A stretch of 64,000 bases of DNA from Rhodococcus koreensis. GTDB lineage: Bacteria; Actinomycetota; Actinomycetes; Mycobacteriales; Mycobacteriaceae. Each line of letters starts with the position of its first letter. Position 1 is the first letter of the stretch. The position numbers and the translations under genes are program-made. The stretch covers positions 62,001-126,000 of the forward strand of contig NZ_FNSV01000004.1 of assembly GCF_900105905.1 (NCBI RefSeq), read 5' to 3'. Below the pieces are notes generated by a model that was given only the letters and a program-made list of their open reading frames with translations, was not told where the DNA came from and did no database searches. Of this stretch, positions 56,396 through 64,000 are shown piece by piece.

Positions 56396-57087
56396 CAGAT
56401 CACGGCTCCGCTGTTGGGGGACAACACTTCTCCGGTACAGAAGTCGGCTTCCTCGAGGAGGAACTGGACGGTGCGGGCCACTTCGTCGGGTCGGCACAAC
56501 CGCCGAGCCGGCAGGGTGGCGAGGTATTCCGGTGCCCGCCACGGCGAATCAGGCGCCAGCATCGGGGTGTCGGTGGGGCCGGGGGCGATCGAGTTGACCC
56601 GCACCCCGTGCGGTGCGACTTCGGCGGCCAGGCTGCGCACGAATCCGATGACCGCGCCCTTGGCTGCGGCGTAGTGGGCTTCGCCGTCGCCGCCGCCGAT
56701 GGCGAGTTCAGAGGAGATCGCGATGATCGATCCCCGGCCGCGGCCCCGCATCTGGGGCAACACGGCGTGGGCGGTGTTGCGCAGCCCGCCCAGGTGTACC
56801 CGAAGCATCCTGTTCCAGGCGTCGCCGGTGATCTGCGAGACCGGGGCGGTGGAGTAGTGGCCGGCGGCGGTGACCAGGGTATCGATCAGGCCGACGTCGC
56901 GTTGTACCGATCTGATCGCCTGCGTGACGGAATCGGAATCGGAGACGTCGGCGACGACGTGGTAGCTGGTGTGCGGGGTCGGGACGAGGTCCAGGCCGGC
57001 GACCGTCCAGCCGTGGTCGGCCAGTGTGGTGGCGACGGCGGCGCCGATGCCGGACGCGGCGCCGGTGATCACTGCGATGCGGGTCAT
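56395..57087 (-). CDS. Short-chain dehydrogenase/reductase (SDR)
   Basis: The 230-residue SDR begins at ATG 57087 (MTRIAVITGAASGIGAAV). It has DV in VADVSDS, the catalytic Ser in IAISSELAI and YAAAKGAVIGF with YxxxK. The length is normal. It overlaps the permease stop by four bases and the next SDR by one. Two SDRs in tandem imply sequential or stereospecific alcohol oxidations or reductions in the pathway. Confidence 0.93.
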   Translation of the reverse strand: MTRIAVITGAASGIGAAVATTLADHGWTVAGLDLVPTPHTSYHVVADVSDSDSVTQAIRSVQRDVGLIDTLVTAAGHYSTAPVSQITGDAWNRMLRVHLGGLRNTAHAVLPQMRGRGRGSIIAISSELAIGGGDGEAHYAAAKGAVIGFVRSLAAEVAPHGVRVNSIAPGPTDTPMLAPDSPWRAPEYLATLPARRLCRPDEVARTVQFLLEEADFCTGEVLSPNSGAVI

Positions 57088-58562
57088 CGCGGTTCCTTTC
57101 CGGTAGTGCTCGTGATCCGGTCGCCGACCGGTTCGATGATGCGGTCTTTGACCTTCAGGTAGACCACGGCGCCGATCAGGCCGAGCCCGACCGCGGTGAT
57201 AAGCATGCTCCAGTTGATGTACCAGGGCTGACCGGGTTGGATGCGCGGCCATACGACGTTGACCGTCTGGAAGATGATCCACACCGCGGCGAAATACGTC
57301 ACCGGTGCGCTCGCGCGGCCGAGAGTGAACCGTCCCGGGGACCACTTGCTGGTCAGGTGGGCGATCGCGGCCCCGATGACCGGGATGCCGAACGCGATGT
57401 AGAAGCCGATGACGGTGAAGTTGACGAGGATGTTGTAGAAGCTCGATCCGGCCAGCAGGACCAGGAGGGCGGCGACGAGGGCGGTCAGACCGATCGCGTT
57501 GATCGGCATCCGTTCCGGCCCGGCGAGTTTGCCGAGCAGCGCGGATCCGGGAAGTCCGCGGTCGCGGGCCGCTCCCCAGATGCACCGGGAGACGGCGGCC
57601 TGGACCGCGAGGAAGCTGGAGACGAATCCGATGACGAACATGATCAGCAGCGGCTTGGCCACGCCCGATCCGAGGTGCGCGAGAAGGGTCGATGCCACCG
57701 GATCGCTCGACTGTTCGGCGAGCACCTGATTCAGATTCGGAATTGCCAGAATCAGCGCTGCGCTCGAGAACATCACGATCAAGCCCACACTGAGCAGGCC
57801 GAGGATAATCGCCTTGGGCACATTGCGTTCGGGGTCGTCGACTTCTTCGGCGATCGAGCCGGCGGATTCGAACCCGACGAAGGCGAAGCCGGCGTAGGCG
57901 ATGGCCAGCAGCATCGGTCCCGACGCCCACGCGCCGGTGTTCGGCAGTCCCTCGAACAGGGTGGAGAAGGGGTTCTCCCGGTAGAACAGGAGCAGGACGA
58001 TCCCCAGCCCGACCGATCCGACGACCTCGCAGATGATGCTGGCGATGATCATGACCTTGAGAATCTGCCGGCCGATCATGTTGGTGGCGGTGCCGATCGC
58101 GATGATCGCCACCGCCAGCGTGGTCGTCATCCACCGGCTGGGATGTTCGACCCCGAACACCTCGATGATGAATCCCGCCGCGGCGTAGGCGAGGGTGGAC
58201 AGGGCGATGGTCAGACCCCACATGTAGGCCCACGCCGCGGTCCACCCCCACGTGGTGCTGCGGACATGGCGCGCCCACTGGTAGACGCTGCCGGCGTAGG
58301 GCCACCGTGACGAGAGTTCACCGAAGACGGCTGCGACGGCGAGCTGACCGACCAACACGATCGGGAACGCCCAAAAGAATTGCGGCCCTGCGGCGAACAG
58401 GCCGAGGGTGAAGATCGCGTACAACGCCACGATGGGGGAGACATCGGCGAAGGCGAGCGACAACGCGGAGCGGAAGTTGAATCCGCGGTTGAGTTGTTCG
58501 GTCTCGGGTGGGTGGGAGGAGCGGGCGTGATGCACGTCGATCTCCGGGTTGTCCAATTCCAT
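57084..58562 (-). CDS. APC-family amino acid/amine permease
   Basis: From ATG 58562, behind GAGGAG, the 492-residue permease has 12 predicted helices. The first, FRSALSLAFADVSPIVALYA, carries the helix-1 pattern of APC transporters; GFESAGSIAEEVDDPERNVPKAI is the conserved helix-6 region with GFES. It is the first gene of the operon and probably imports the amine or guanidino substrate. Confidence 0.93.
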   Translation of the reverse strand: MELDNPEIDVHHARSSHPPETEQLNRGFNFRSALSLAFADVSPIVALYAIFTLGLFAAGPQFFWAFPIVLVGQLAVAAVFGELSSRWPYAGSVYQWARHVRSTTWGWTAAWAYMWGLTIALSTLAYAAAGFIIEVFGVEHPSRWMTTTLAVAIIAIGTATNMIGRQILKVMIIASIICEVVGSVGLGIVLLLFYRENPFSTLFEGLPNTGAWASGPMLLAIAYAGFAFVGFESAGSIAEEVDDPERNVPKAIILGLLSVGLIVMFSSAALILAIPNLNQVLAEQSSDPVASTLLAHLGSGVAKPLLIMFVIGFVSSFLAVQAAVSRCIWGAARDRGLPGSALLGKLAGPERMPINAIGLTALVAALLVLLAGSSFYNILVNFTVIGFYIAFGIPVIGAAIAHLTSKWSPGRFTLGRASAPVTYFAAVWIIFQTVNVVWPRIQPGQPWYINWSMLITAVGLGLIGAVVYLKVKDRIIEPVGDRITSTTGKEPR

Positions 58563-58686
58563 GGTGGTGCTCCTCACAAAATCCTGGTGAGGCTCAACTA
58601 TGGTCCCTGAACATCCAGGGGTGAATACTCAAAAAGTACAGATCTGGCTATCTCGTTTAGATGATGATCCAAATTCGGTGGGAGAA
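58563..58686. promoter_or_regulatory. Divergent promoter region between permease operon and PucR gene
   Basis: About 120 bases separate two divergent starts. The region is AT-richer than its surroundings, and contains CCTGAACATCCAGG (imperfect inverted repeat). It is the natural target of the adjacent PucR regulator. Confidence 0.5.
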
Positions 58687-60195
58687 ATGCTCATGGCCCT
58701 CAGCGTCGGCGATCTACTGGACACGCCCCATCTACGTCTCGCGCTTCAGGCCGGTCGTGAGGGCTCCGGCAACCGGGTGACCTGGGCACAGACCTCGGAT
58801 CTGGACCGGCCGTGGGAGTGGATGACCGGCGGCGAATTGCTCATGAAGAACGGCCGTACCCTGCCACCCACCCCGGCCGGCCAGATCGCCCTCCTCGAAG
58901 GCCTGGTCGAACACGGAATCAGCGGTCTGGTACTCGGGATCGACCCCGAGACACCACCCTTGGACCCGGCGGCCGCCGCTACGGCGAACTCGCTGGCCCT
59001 GCCCGTCATCTTCGCCCCCTATTCGGTGGGATTCGCCGCGATCGGGAGGGCCGTCGCCGACGCCACGACCGCGGACGAGGGCCGTCGAATGGCGGTGACC
59101 GAGCGGGTCTACACGATGATCCGCAGATCGGTCACCCAGCCGACGCGGGACGGGGCGCTCACGCAACTCGCCCGCGACCTCGCGTGCAAGCTCGCCGTCC
59201 TCGACGCAGAGACCGGGCGCCCGGTTCTCGATGACGCCGATGCGATACCGGACGGGCTCCGAGACGCGCTGCTGACGGAAGTCCGCCGACGCGACGGCGC
59301 CCTCCCGGGGGTTGTTCACCTCGACGTCGCAGGCACGAGAGCGCAGGTGGTGGAAGTTCCCGATGAGGAGCCCACCGTTCTGCTGACCTACGCTCACCGC
59401 GCGGCCGCCCCCGACATCGTGCTCCTCCAGCACATCGCCACAGCGGCGGCGGTCCTGCTCGCCCAACGAGGCATTCGTCGCGAACACGAGCGGCGCATCG
59501 GTGGAGAACTGCTGGCACATCTGATCGACAACCGGCTCGACGAGGACGACGCTCTCCGGCAGCTCTCCGAGCGCAAACTCGTCGCAGACGACTGTGTCCT
59601 CATCGCCGCCCGCGGCGGGAGCGAGACCGGGGAGCAGCACGTCCATCTCAGCCTTGACCGGCACAGGATTCCCCACCTCCTGCTCAAACGGTCCAGCCTG
59701 CTCTACGCACTCCTTCCCTCCTCCGAAGACGCGATCAGCGTGCTGCACCGTCGCCTGGGCCCGGATACGGTAGTCGGCGTCAGCGACCCGCTCGGCTCCC
59801 CGGCCCGAGCCGCGGCAGCGGTTCGTGAAGCGAACTGGGCGGTGCGCGACGCGGCGAACGTTGCCAGTCGGCTCAGCAGGTATGCGGACGTCACCTTGCT
59901 GTCGGTCCTGCGAGATGCCGAAGAAGCGCAGCTGGTGGTGGACCGTGTGCTGGGTCAATTGTTGCGCTACGATGCCGAACACGGCAGTGATCTGACGAGA
60001 ACTCTCGACATCTTCCTCACCCACGACCGTTCCTGGCAGCAGGCCGCCGCCGCGACGGGAGTCCACCGCCAAACCGTGGTCTACCGAATGCGCCGGGTGG
60101 AGGAGATCACCGGCCGCAACCTCTCCGCGACCGCGCACATCACCGAGCTGTGGCTGGCACTGCGGGCACGTGACCTGCTGAGTACACCCGGCTGA
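58687..60195 (+). CDS. PucR-family transcriptional regulator
   Basis: I start it at ATG 58687 (MLMALSVGDLLD), with GGGAG upstream; ATG 58693 is equally good, while a frame start at 58600 has no ribosome site. The N-terminal PucR domain (SVGDLLDTPHLRLALQAGREG to TAAAVLLAQRG) senses metabolites. The C-terminal HTH_30 is IFLTHDRSWQQAAAATGVHRQTVVYRMRRVEEITG. It is divergent from the permease operon, so probably its activator. Confidence 0.9.
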   Translation: MLMALSVGDLLDTPHLRLALQAGREGSGNRVTWAQTSDLDRPWEWMTGGELLMKNGRTLPPTPAGQIALLEGLVEHGISGLVLGIDPETPPLDPAAAATANSLALPVIFAPYSVGFAAIGRAVADATTADEGRRMAVTERVYTMIRRSVTQPTRDGALTQLARDLACKLAVLDAETGRPVLDDADAIPDGLRDALLTEVRRRDGALPGVVHLDVAGTRAQVVEVPDEEPTVLLTYAHRAAAPDIVLLQHIATAAAVLLAQRGIRREHERRIGGELLAHLIDNRLDEDDALRQLSERKLVADDCVLIAARGGSETGEQHVHLSLDRHRIPHLLLKRSSLLYALLPSSEDAISVLHRRLGPDTVVGVSDPLGSPARAAAAVREANWAVRDAANVASRLSRYADVTLLSVLRDAEEAQLVVDRVLGQLLRYDAEHGSDLTRTLDIFLTHDRSWQQAAAATGVHRQTVVYRMRRVEEITGRNLSATAHITELWLALRARDLLSTPG

Positions 60196-60247
60196 CACAC
60201 ACACCGGCCGACCCGGTTCGCCGCCGACACCTATCTGGAGCCCGACC

Positions 60248-61843
60248 GTGCTACCCACCATCGAACAAATCATCACAATGCCGGTCGTACAGTCAGGACG
60301 CCCCGAGATAGCCGCCGGCAAAAGGCACGTGCGCCGCACGGTGCGGTGGGTCCACGTGAGCGAGCTCGCGGACATCGCGCAGATGCTTCAAGGTGGGGAA
60401 CTGATCTTGACCACCGGTATCGCACTCGCGGACACCGAAGGAGAACTGCGTGAGTACGTCACCGCTCTGGCAACCGCCGGGGCGAGTGGTCTGATCATCG
60501 AGCTCGGTCGACGTTTCACCACACCGCCGACCAGCCTGATCCGCGCCTGCACGCGCCAGCAGCTCCCACTGATCGTGCTCCACCGGCCGGTCGAGTTCGT
60601 CCGCCTCACCGAGGCGGTCCACACCCAGATCCTGCACGAGCAGATGACGGCACTGCAATTGTCCGAACGCGCCCACGCCTCCTTCACCGCACTATCGGTG
60701 GAAGGCGCGAGCGTGACCGACATCGTCCGGGAAGCCGCGCACATGGTCGGGGCACCAGTCGTCTTCGAGGACCTGATGCGCCGCGTGCAGGCCTACGAAC
60801 CGGCGGGCCAGCCCGTCGATATATTGCTGCAACGGTGGGAGGTGCGCTCCCGCGCGGCACAATCACGCGCGAGAACGGCGGTCTGCGGACCCGAGGAGTG
60901 GGCGGTCACCTCCGTCGAAGCCAACGGCGATGTGTTCGGCAGATTGATCATGCTGCCCGCGCACCGGGCCACGCCCGAGGAGACGATGATCCTCGAACGC
61001 GCCGCGACCGCCTTGACCCTCAACCGTGTCCTCGAACGCGACCGCACCGCTATCGAAATTCACGCCCAGCGATCGATTCTGACCGACCTCATCGAGGGCC
61101 GGTACCGAAGTGAAAGCGAAATACACTCACGTGCAGCGTCTGTGGGGATATCTCTCGGCAGCCGACAGTTGGTCGCGGTCGTGGTCGACGGCCTCGCGCA
61201 CCCCGGGGACGGCGCGACCGGTGACCGCCTGCAGGCAGTGGCACGAGCACTCGAGGCGACAGGCATCGTCGGCCTGCTGAACATGCTGTCCAACGGCACC
61301 GTCGGAATCCTGATCCCCCTCGACACGGCCGGACAAGCACCGGCGACGGTCACCAGGCTGGCCACCCAGCTGCGGCGACTGTCGCCGCAGAAGCCACCGG
61401 TGATCGGCATGGCCGAGCCGATCACCGGACTCGATGCCGTCCGCGGCGCCTTCTCCGAGGCCCTCCACATCACCGCAGCCGCCCGCGCGCACCCCGAGGA
61501 CAAGTTGTACTTCCAGCTCCCCGACATCAGACTGCGGGGATTGATCTACACCTTCGCCGACGACCCCCGGCTCCAGGCGTTCGTCGAACGCACCCTGTCC
61601 CCGCTGCTCGAGTTCGATGCACGGCATCGCACCGACCTCACCACGGTGCTGCGGGTCTACCTCGAATATCGCGCCAACAAGACCGAGGCCGCGCGGGCGG
61701 CGCGCCTGTCACGTCAGTCGTTCTACGAACGCCTGGCCACCATCGAGAGGATCCTCGAGGCAGACCTCGGATCCGGTGAGGTGTGCACCTCGCTGCACGC
61801 CGCCCTGATGGGCTGGGAGTCGCGAGAGCACCCCGACAGGTAA
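60248..61843 (+). CDS. PucR-family transcriptional regulator
   Basis: The 531-residue regulator begins at GTG 60248 (MLPTIEQIITMPVVQSGRPE) with GGAG at 60238. The N-terminal PucR domain is clear (VHVSELADIAQMLQGGELILTTG) and the C-terminal HTH_30 domain is VYLEYRANKTEAARAARLSRQSFYERLATIERILEA. It lies 52 bases after the first PucR gene and converges with the ammonia-lyase gene. Two PucRs for one block suggests that the block contains two pathways or two inducers. Confidence 0.92.
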   Translation: MLPTIEQIITMPVVQSGRPEIAAGKRHVRRTVRWVHVSELADIAQMLQGGELILTTGIALADTEGELREYVTALATAGASGLIIELGRRFTTPPTSLIRACTRQQLPLIVLHRPVEFVRLTEAVHTQILHEQMTALQLSERAHASFTALSVEGASVTDIVREAAHMVGAPVVFEDLMRRVQAYEPAGQPVDILLQRWEVRSRAAQSRARTAVCGPEEWAVTSVEANGDVFGRLIMLPAHRATPEETMILERAATALTLNRVLERDRTAIEIHAQRSILTDLIEGRYRSESEIHSRAASVGISLGSRQLVAVVVDGLAHPGDGATGDRLQAVARALEATGIVGLLNMLSNGTVGILIPLDTAGQAPATVTRLATQLRRLSPQKPPVIGMAEPITGLDAVRGAFSEALHITAAARAHPEDKLYFQLPDIRLRGLIYTFADDPRLQAFVERTLSPLLEFDARHRTDLTTVLRVYLEYRANKTEAARAARLSRQSFYERLATIERILEADLGSGEVCTSLHAALMGWESREHPDR

Positions 61844-61881
61844 GTGGGACAGGACACGCCGACGCCGCCCGGCTGTGCCGA

Positions 61882-62283
61882 TTACCGGGCCCGCGAATGT
61901 TCCTTCGGGATCACCGTGGTCCCCGTTGCTCGGACCACGACGACCGGCTCGTCGAGTACGTCGGCGGCGCTCGGAGCCAGGTCGTACCGCGATGCGATGA
62001 TCTTCCGGGCCTCGAACTCCACAGTGCGGCTGGTGTTTCCGATCTTCACCACACGCCCGGTGGCTTCGATGAAGTCACCGGCGTAGACCGGGGCGAGGAA
62101 CTCGACCGAGGAGTATCCGACGAACAACCCTTCGTCACCGTCGGTGATCACTGCGATCTCGGTGATGATGTCTCCGAACAACTTCAGCATCAGCGCACCC
62201 GGGGCGAGGTTACCGCCGTAATGCGCCTCCTCCTGTCCGATGCGCACCCGCAGTGTCGAGGTGATGTCCTTGTTCTTGCTCAT
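61882..62283 (-). CDS. Hotdog-fold CoA enzyme, beta-amino-acyl-CoA ammonia-lyase-like
   Basis: The 133-residue protein starts at ATG 62283 after an AAGGAAG ribosome site. The pattern STLRVRIGQEEAHYGGNLAPGALMLKLFGD, EGLFVGYSSVEFLAPVYAGDFIEATGRV, GNTSRTVEFEARKII closely follows the 3-aminobutyryl-CoA ammonia-lyase (Kal) and beta-alanyl-CoA ammonia-lyase family. Such enzymes release ammonia from beta-amino acyl-CoA. It follows the acyl-CoA synthetase with a 31-base gap in one operon, so a beta-amino acid is plausibly activated and then deaminated. Confidence 0.78.
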   Translation of the reverse strand: MSKNKDITSTLRVRIGQEEAHYGGNLAPGALMLKLFGDIITEIAVITDGDEGLFVGYSSVEFLAPVYAGDFIEATGRVVKIGNTSRTVEFEARKIIASRYDLAPSAADVLDEPVVVVRATGTTVIPKEHSRAR

Positions 62284-62314
62284 GGTGATTTTCTTCCTTT
62301 CTCGGTGAATGCGC

Positions 62315-64000
62315 TCACGCGCGTTCGATGACGGCGTCGACCGCGGTGGCATGATCGCGGCCGACGATGAGGGGGTTGATGTCGATGCTGAGGATGTTCG
62401 GGTGCGTGAGGGCGAGGTCGCTGACCGCGCGGAGCGCAGCCAGGACACCGGGCCGATGCAGCGCGCCCCCGCGTGCGGCGCTCATCATGGTGCCGACGGT
62501 CGATTCGTCGAGGAGACGGGCCGCAGCCTTCTCGTCAACGGGGCCGACGTGCACGGCGGCGTCGTTATGGAACTCCGTCCACACCCCGCCGATGCCTACG
62601 ATGATCGTGGGCCCGAAGACACGGTCACGCTTGTATCCGATGATCACCTCAAGCTCACCCCGAATCTGTTCGACAACAAGGAAATCGAGGTTCAAGTCGG
62701 GATTTTTGGCGATCATCTCGGCTGCGGACTGCTCGACATCGATCGGGTTGATCGCCACCAAACCGCGTTCCGTCTTGTGGGTGATGTTCGGGGCGATTCC
62801 CTTCAGGACGATCGGCGTCGACAAAGTGCGGGCCGCGGCGGCGGCCTCAGCGGGGTTGTCGACGCGAAGCCGGCGCGGAGTGGTCACACCCATCGACGCG
62901 AGGATGTCGAGAGCCTGGTCTTCGGTGACCGTCCCGCACGGGGGCAGGTCGGGGACGACGACAGAGCGCTGCCGGGTGCTTTCCGCGACATCCTGGACCT
63001 CGGTTGCCAGTTTCGCCAACGCGGACAGTCCCGGGCGTGCCCCGCGCAGCACTGGAATCGCCGCCTTGCGGCAGTACTCGACCAGCACCGGATCGATCTC
63101 GTCGCTGACCGGGCTCAGCAGCACCGGAAACTTTCCCTGTCCGGAGTCGGTGTCGTGCAGGTACTGGGCCAGAGCGCGTCCGAGCTCACGTTCGTGCGGG
63201 CCGGACGCGCGGTGTTGGTCCATCGCGACCAGCAAGATGTCACCGGGTTCCTGGGCGGCGTGGTGGATCGCGGTGGGGTAGATGTTCGTGTAGTCGTCCG
63301 CGCCCCAGGGGTCGAGTGGGTTGCGGACCCCGAGAAATGGCCACCGTTCCCGCAGCGCTTTCACCGCGGCCGAGCTCATCAGCGGCAGCTGCAGTCCTAC
63401 GGTATCGGCGATGTCGGCGATGAGATTGCCCTCGCCCCCGGAGTTCGTCACCACGTGGGTGCGTCGTCCCCGGGGACGACCGCGGCCGGCCCCGAGAAGC
63501 TCACCAAAGGCCATGAGTTCGTCGAGGTCGTCGGCAATCAACGCGCCAGCCTGGCGGAACGCCGCGGTCGTGAGCCGAGCCCCGGCCGCCAGCTTCCCCG
63601 AGTGCGCGGTCACGCCGTCGGTGGCGGTGTCCGAATGCCCGACGATGCAGACGGCGAGGGTCTTGCCGGCCTCACTCAGCCGGCGGGCCGCGGCAAGGGT
63701 TCGTGTGGCGTCGGTGAGTGTTTCGATGAACGCGAGGACCGACGAGGTATGGACGTCTTCGGTGAAGAAGTCGAGGTAATCGGCCAACCCGGTCACTGCC
63801 TCGCTGCCCGACGACACCGCGGTCGACAACGGCACCCGGCCGCCGACATTGACGAACGCTTCGATGATCGCACCACTTTGTGCCACCACCGCGACAGTGC
63901 CACGGCGAACGTCCGAGGTGACCGTTCCGACGTAGGGCGCCGCCCGGGTGACGAGGTCGAGCACGCCCATACAGTTCGGCCCCACCACCTCGAAGTCGTA
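62315..64000 (-). CDS. ADP-forming acyl-CoA synthetase (partial; 5' end outside window)
   Basis: The minus-strand frame is open to the right edge of the window (the first bases read YDFEVVGPNCMG), so the start and the CoA-binding domain lie outside. The visible part has the succinyl-CoA-ligase-like middle domains (VAVVAQSGAIIEAFVN, VVTNSGGEG with HVVTNSGG) and the ATP-grasp domain (TLSTPIVLKGIAPNITHKTERG to VVEQIRGELEVIIGYKRD and SIDINPLIVG). It would activate a carboxylic acid with CoA, feeding the ammonia-lyase. Confidence 0.9.
   Translation of the reverse strand, partial: YDFEVVGPNCMGVLDLVTRAAPYVGTVTSDVRRGTVAVVAQSGAIIEAFVNVGGRVPLSTAVSSGSEAVTGLADYLDFFTEDVHTSSVLAFIETLTDATRTLAAARRLSEAGKTLAVCIVGHSDTATDGVTAHSGKLAAGARLTTAAFRQAGALIADDLDELMAFGELLGAGRGRPRGRRTHVVTNSGGEGNLIADIADTVGLQLPLMSSAAVKALRERWPFLGVRNPLDPWGADDYTNIYPTAIHHAAQEPGDILLVAMDQHRASGPHERELGRALAQYLHDTDSGQGKFPVLLSPVSDEIDPVLVEYCRKAAIPVLRGARPGLSALAKLATEVQDVAESTRQRSVVVPDLPPCGTVTEDQALDILASMGVTTPRRLRVDNPAEAAAAARTLSTPIVLKGIAPNITHKTERGLVAINPIDVEQSAAEMIAKNPDLNLDFLVVEQIRGELEVIIGYKRDRVFGPTIIVGIGGVWTEFHNDAAVHVGPVDEKAAARLLDESTVGTMMSAARGGALHRPGVLAALRAVSDLALTHPNILSIDINPLIVGRDHATAVDAVIERA

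Noticed and set aside
56395..58305. 636-codon frame covering the SDR and the antisense-like frame of the permease
   Set aside because: Only the part after 57087 encodes an SDR; the upstream part is an Arg-rich shadow of the permease gene.
52225..58310. Long plus-strand frames antisense to the catabolic operon
   Set aside because: Gly/Asp/Arg-rich translations typical of the strand opposite to GC-rich genes; no domains.
58732..60375. 547-codon minus-strand frame opposite the PucR gene
   Set aside because: Antisense shadow; the plus strand encodes a full PucR protein with a clear HTH.

Overview
The window looks like part of a large plasmid from a high-GC actinobacterium, most probably Rhodococcus or a close relative. 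The signs are the GC-rich codon use, Lsr2 and mIHF nucleoid proteins, a deazaflavin (F420)-type nitroreductase relic, PucR regulators, two related rhodococcal-type Rep-like genes, two ParA systems, conjugation genes, and many mobile-element remnants. No ribosomal, tRNA or CRISPR loci were seen. The genus assignment is an inference from protein families.

Layout. 1-3.9 kb: the end of a conjugation operon (VirB6/TrbL-like membrane protein and a M23 peptidase/transglycosylase) closed by a strong hairpin. 3.9-5.9 kb: non-coding, with degenerate direct and inverted repeats and a leader hairpin. 5.9-7.2 kb: first Rep-like gene. 7.4-10.5 kb: an acyl-CoA dehydrogenase, relics, and a YefM/YoeB toxin-antitoxin pair with a palindromic operator. 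10.5-16.6 kb: SNF2-type helicase, a zinc-ribbon nuclease, an IS3-family element, a second zinc-ribbon fragment, lsr2. 17.4-17.9 kb: cold-shock gene relic. 17.9-22.0 kb: a tight four-gene operon (J-domain pseudokinase, vWA protein, PurA-like ligase with altered ligand loops, catalytically dead NrtR-type Nudix regulator) preceded by a perfect palindrome. 22.4-26.3 kb: decayed and small genes plus mIHF. 26.6-28.9 kb: two degenerate tyrosine recombinases. 30-36 kb: two partition loci. 36-46 kb: a largely gene-poor region filled with a 19-bp palindrome, with the second Rep-like gene and a small ribbon-helix-helix protein. 46.5-52 kb: recombinase/XRE/zinc-ribbon trio, a phospholipase-D relic and an unknown gene. 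52.2-64 kb: a catabolic block (two transporters, ureohydrolase, polysaccharide-deacetylase-like enzyme, two SDRs, two PucR regulators, an ammonia-lyase-like hotdog enzyme and an ADP-forming acyl-CoA synthetase that runs off the right edge).

The two most notable items are these. First, the 17.9-22.0 kb operon, a candidate uncharacterised nucleotide-linked regulatory or conflict system. Second, 45 copies of the palindrome GTGATGCACGGTGCATCAC (39 exact, 6 with one end base changed), all outside confident genes, clustered around parB/parA and the second rep gene and therefore probably an unusually expanded centromere (parS) array. Two Rep genes, at least two Rep relics and two Par systems suggest a composite plasmid formed by fusion of replicons.
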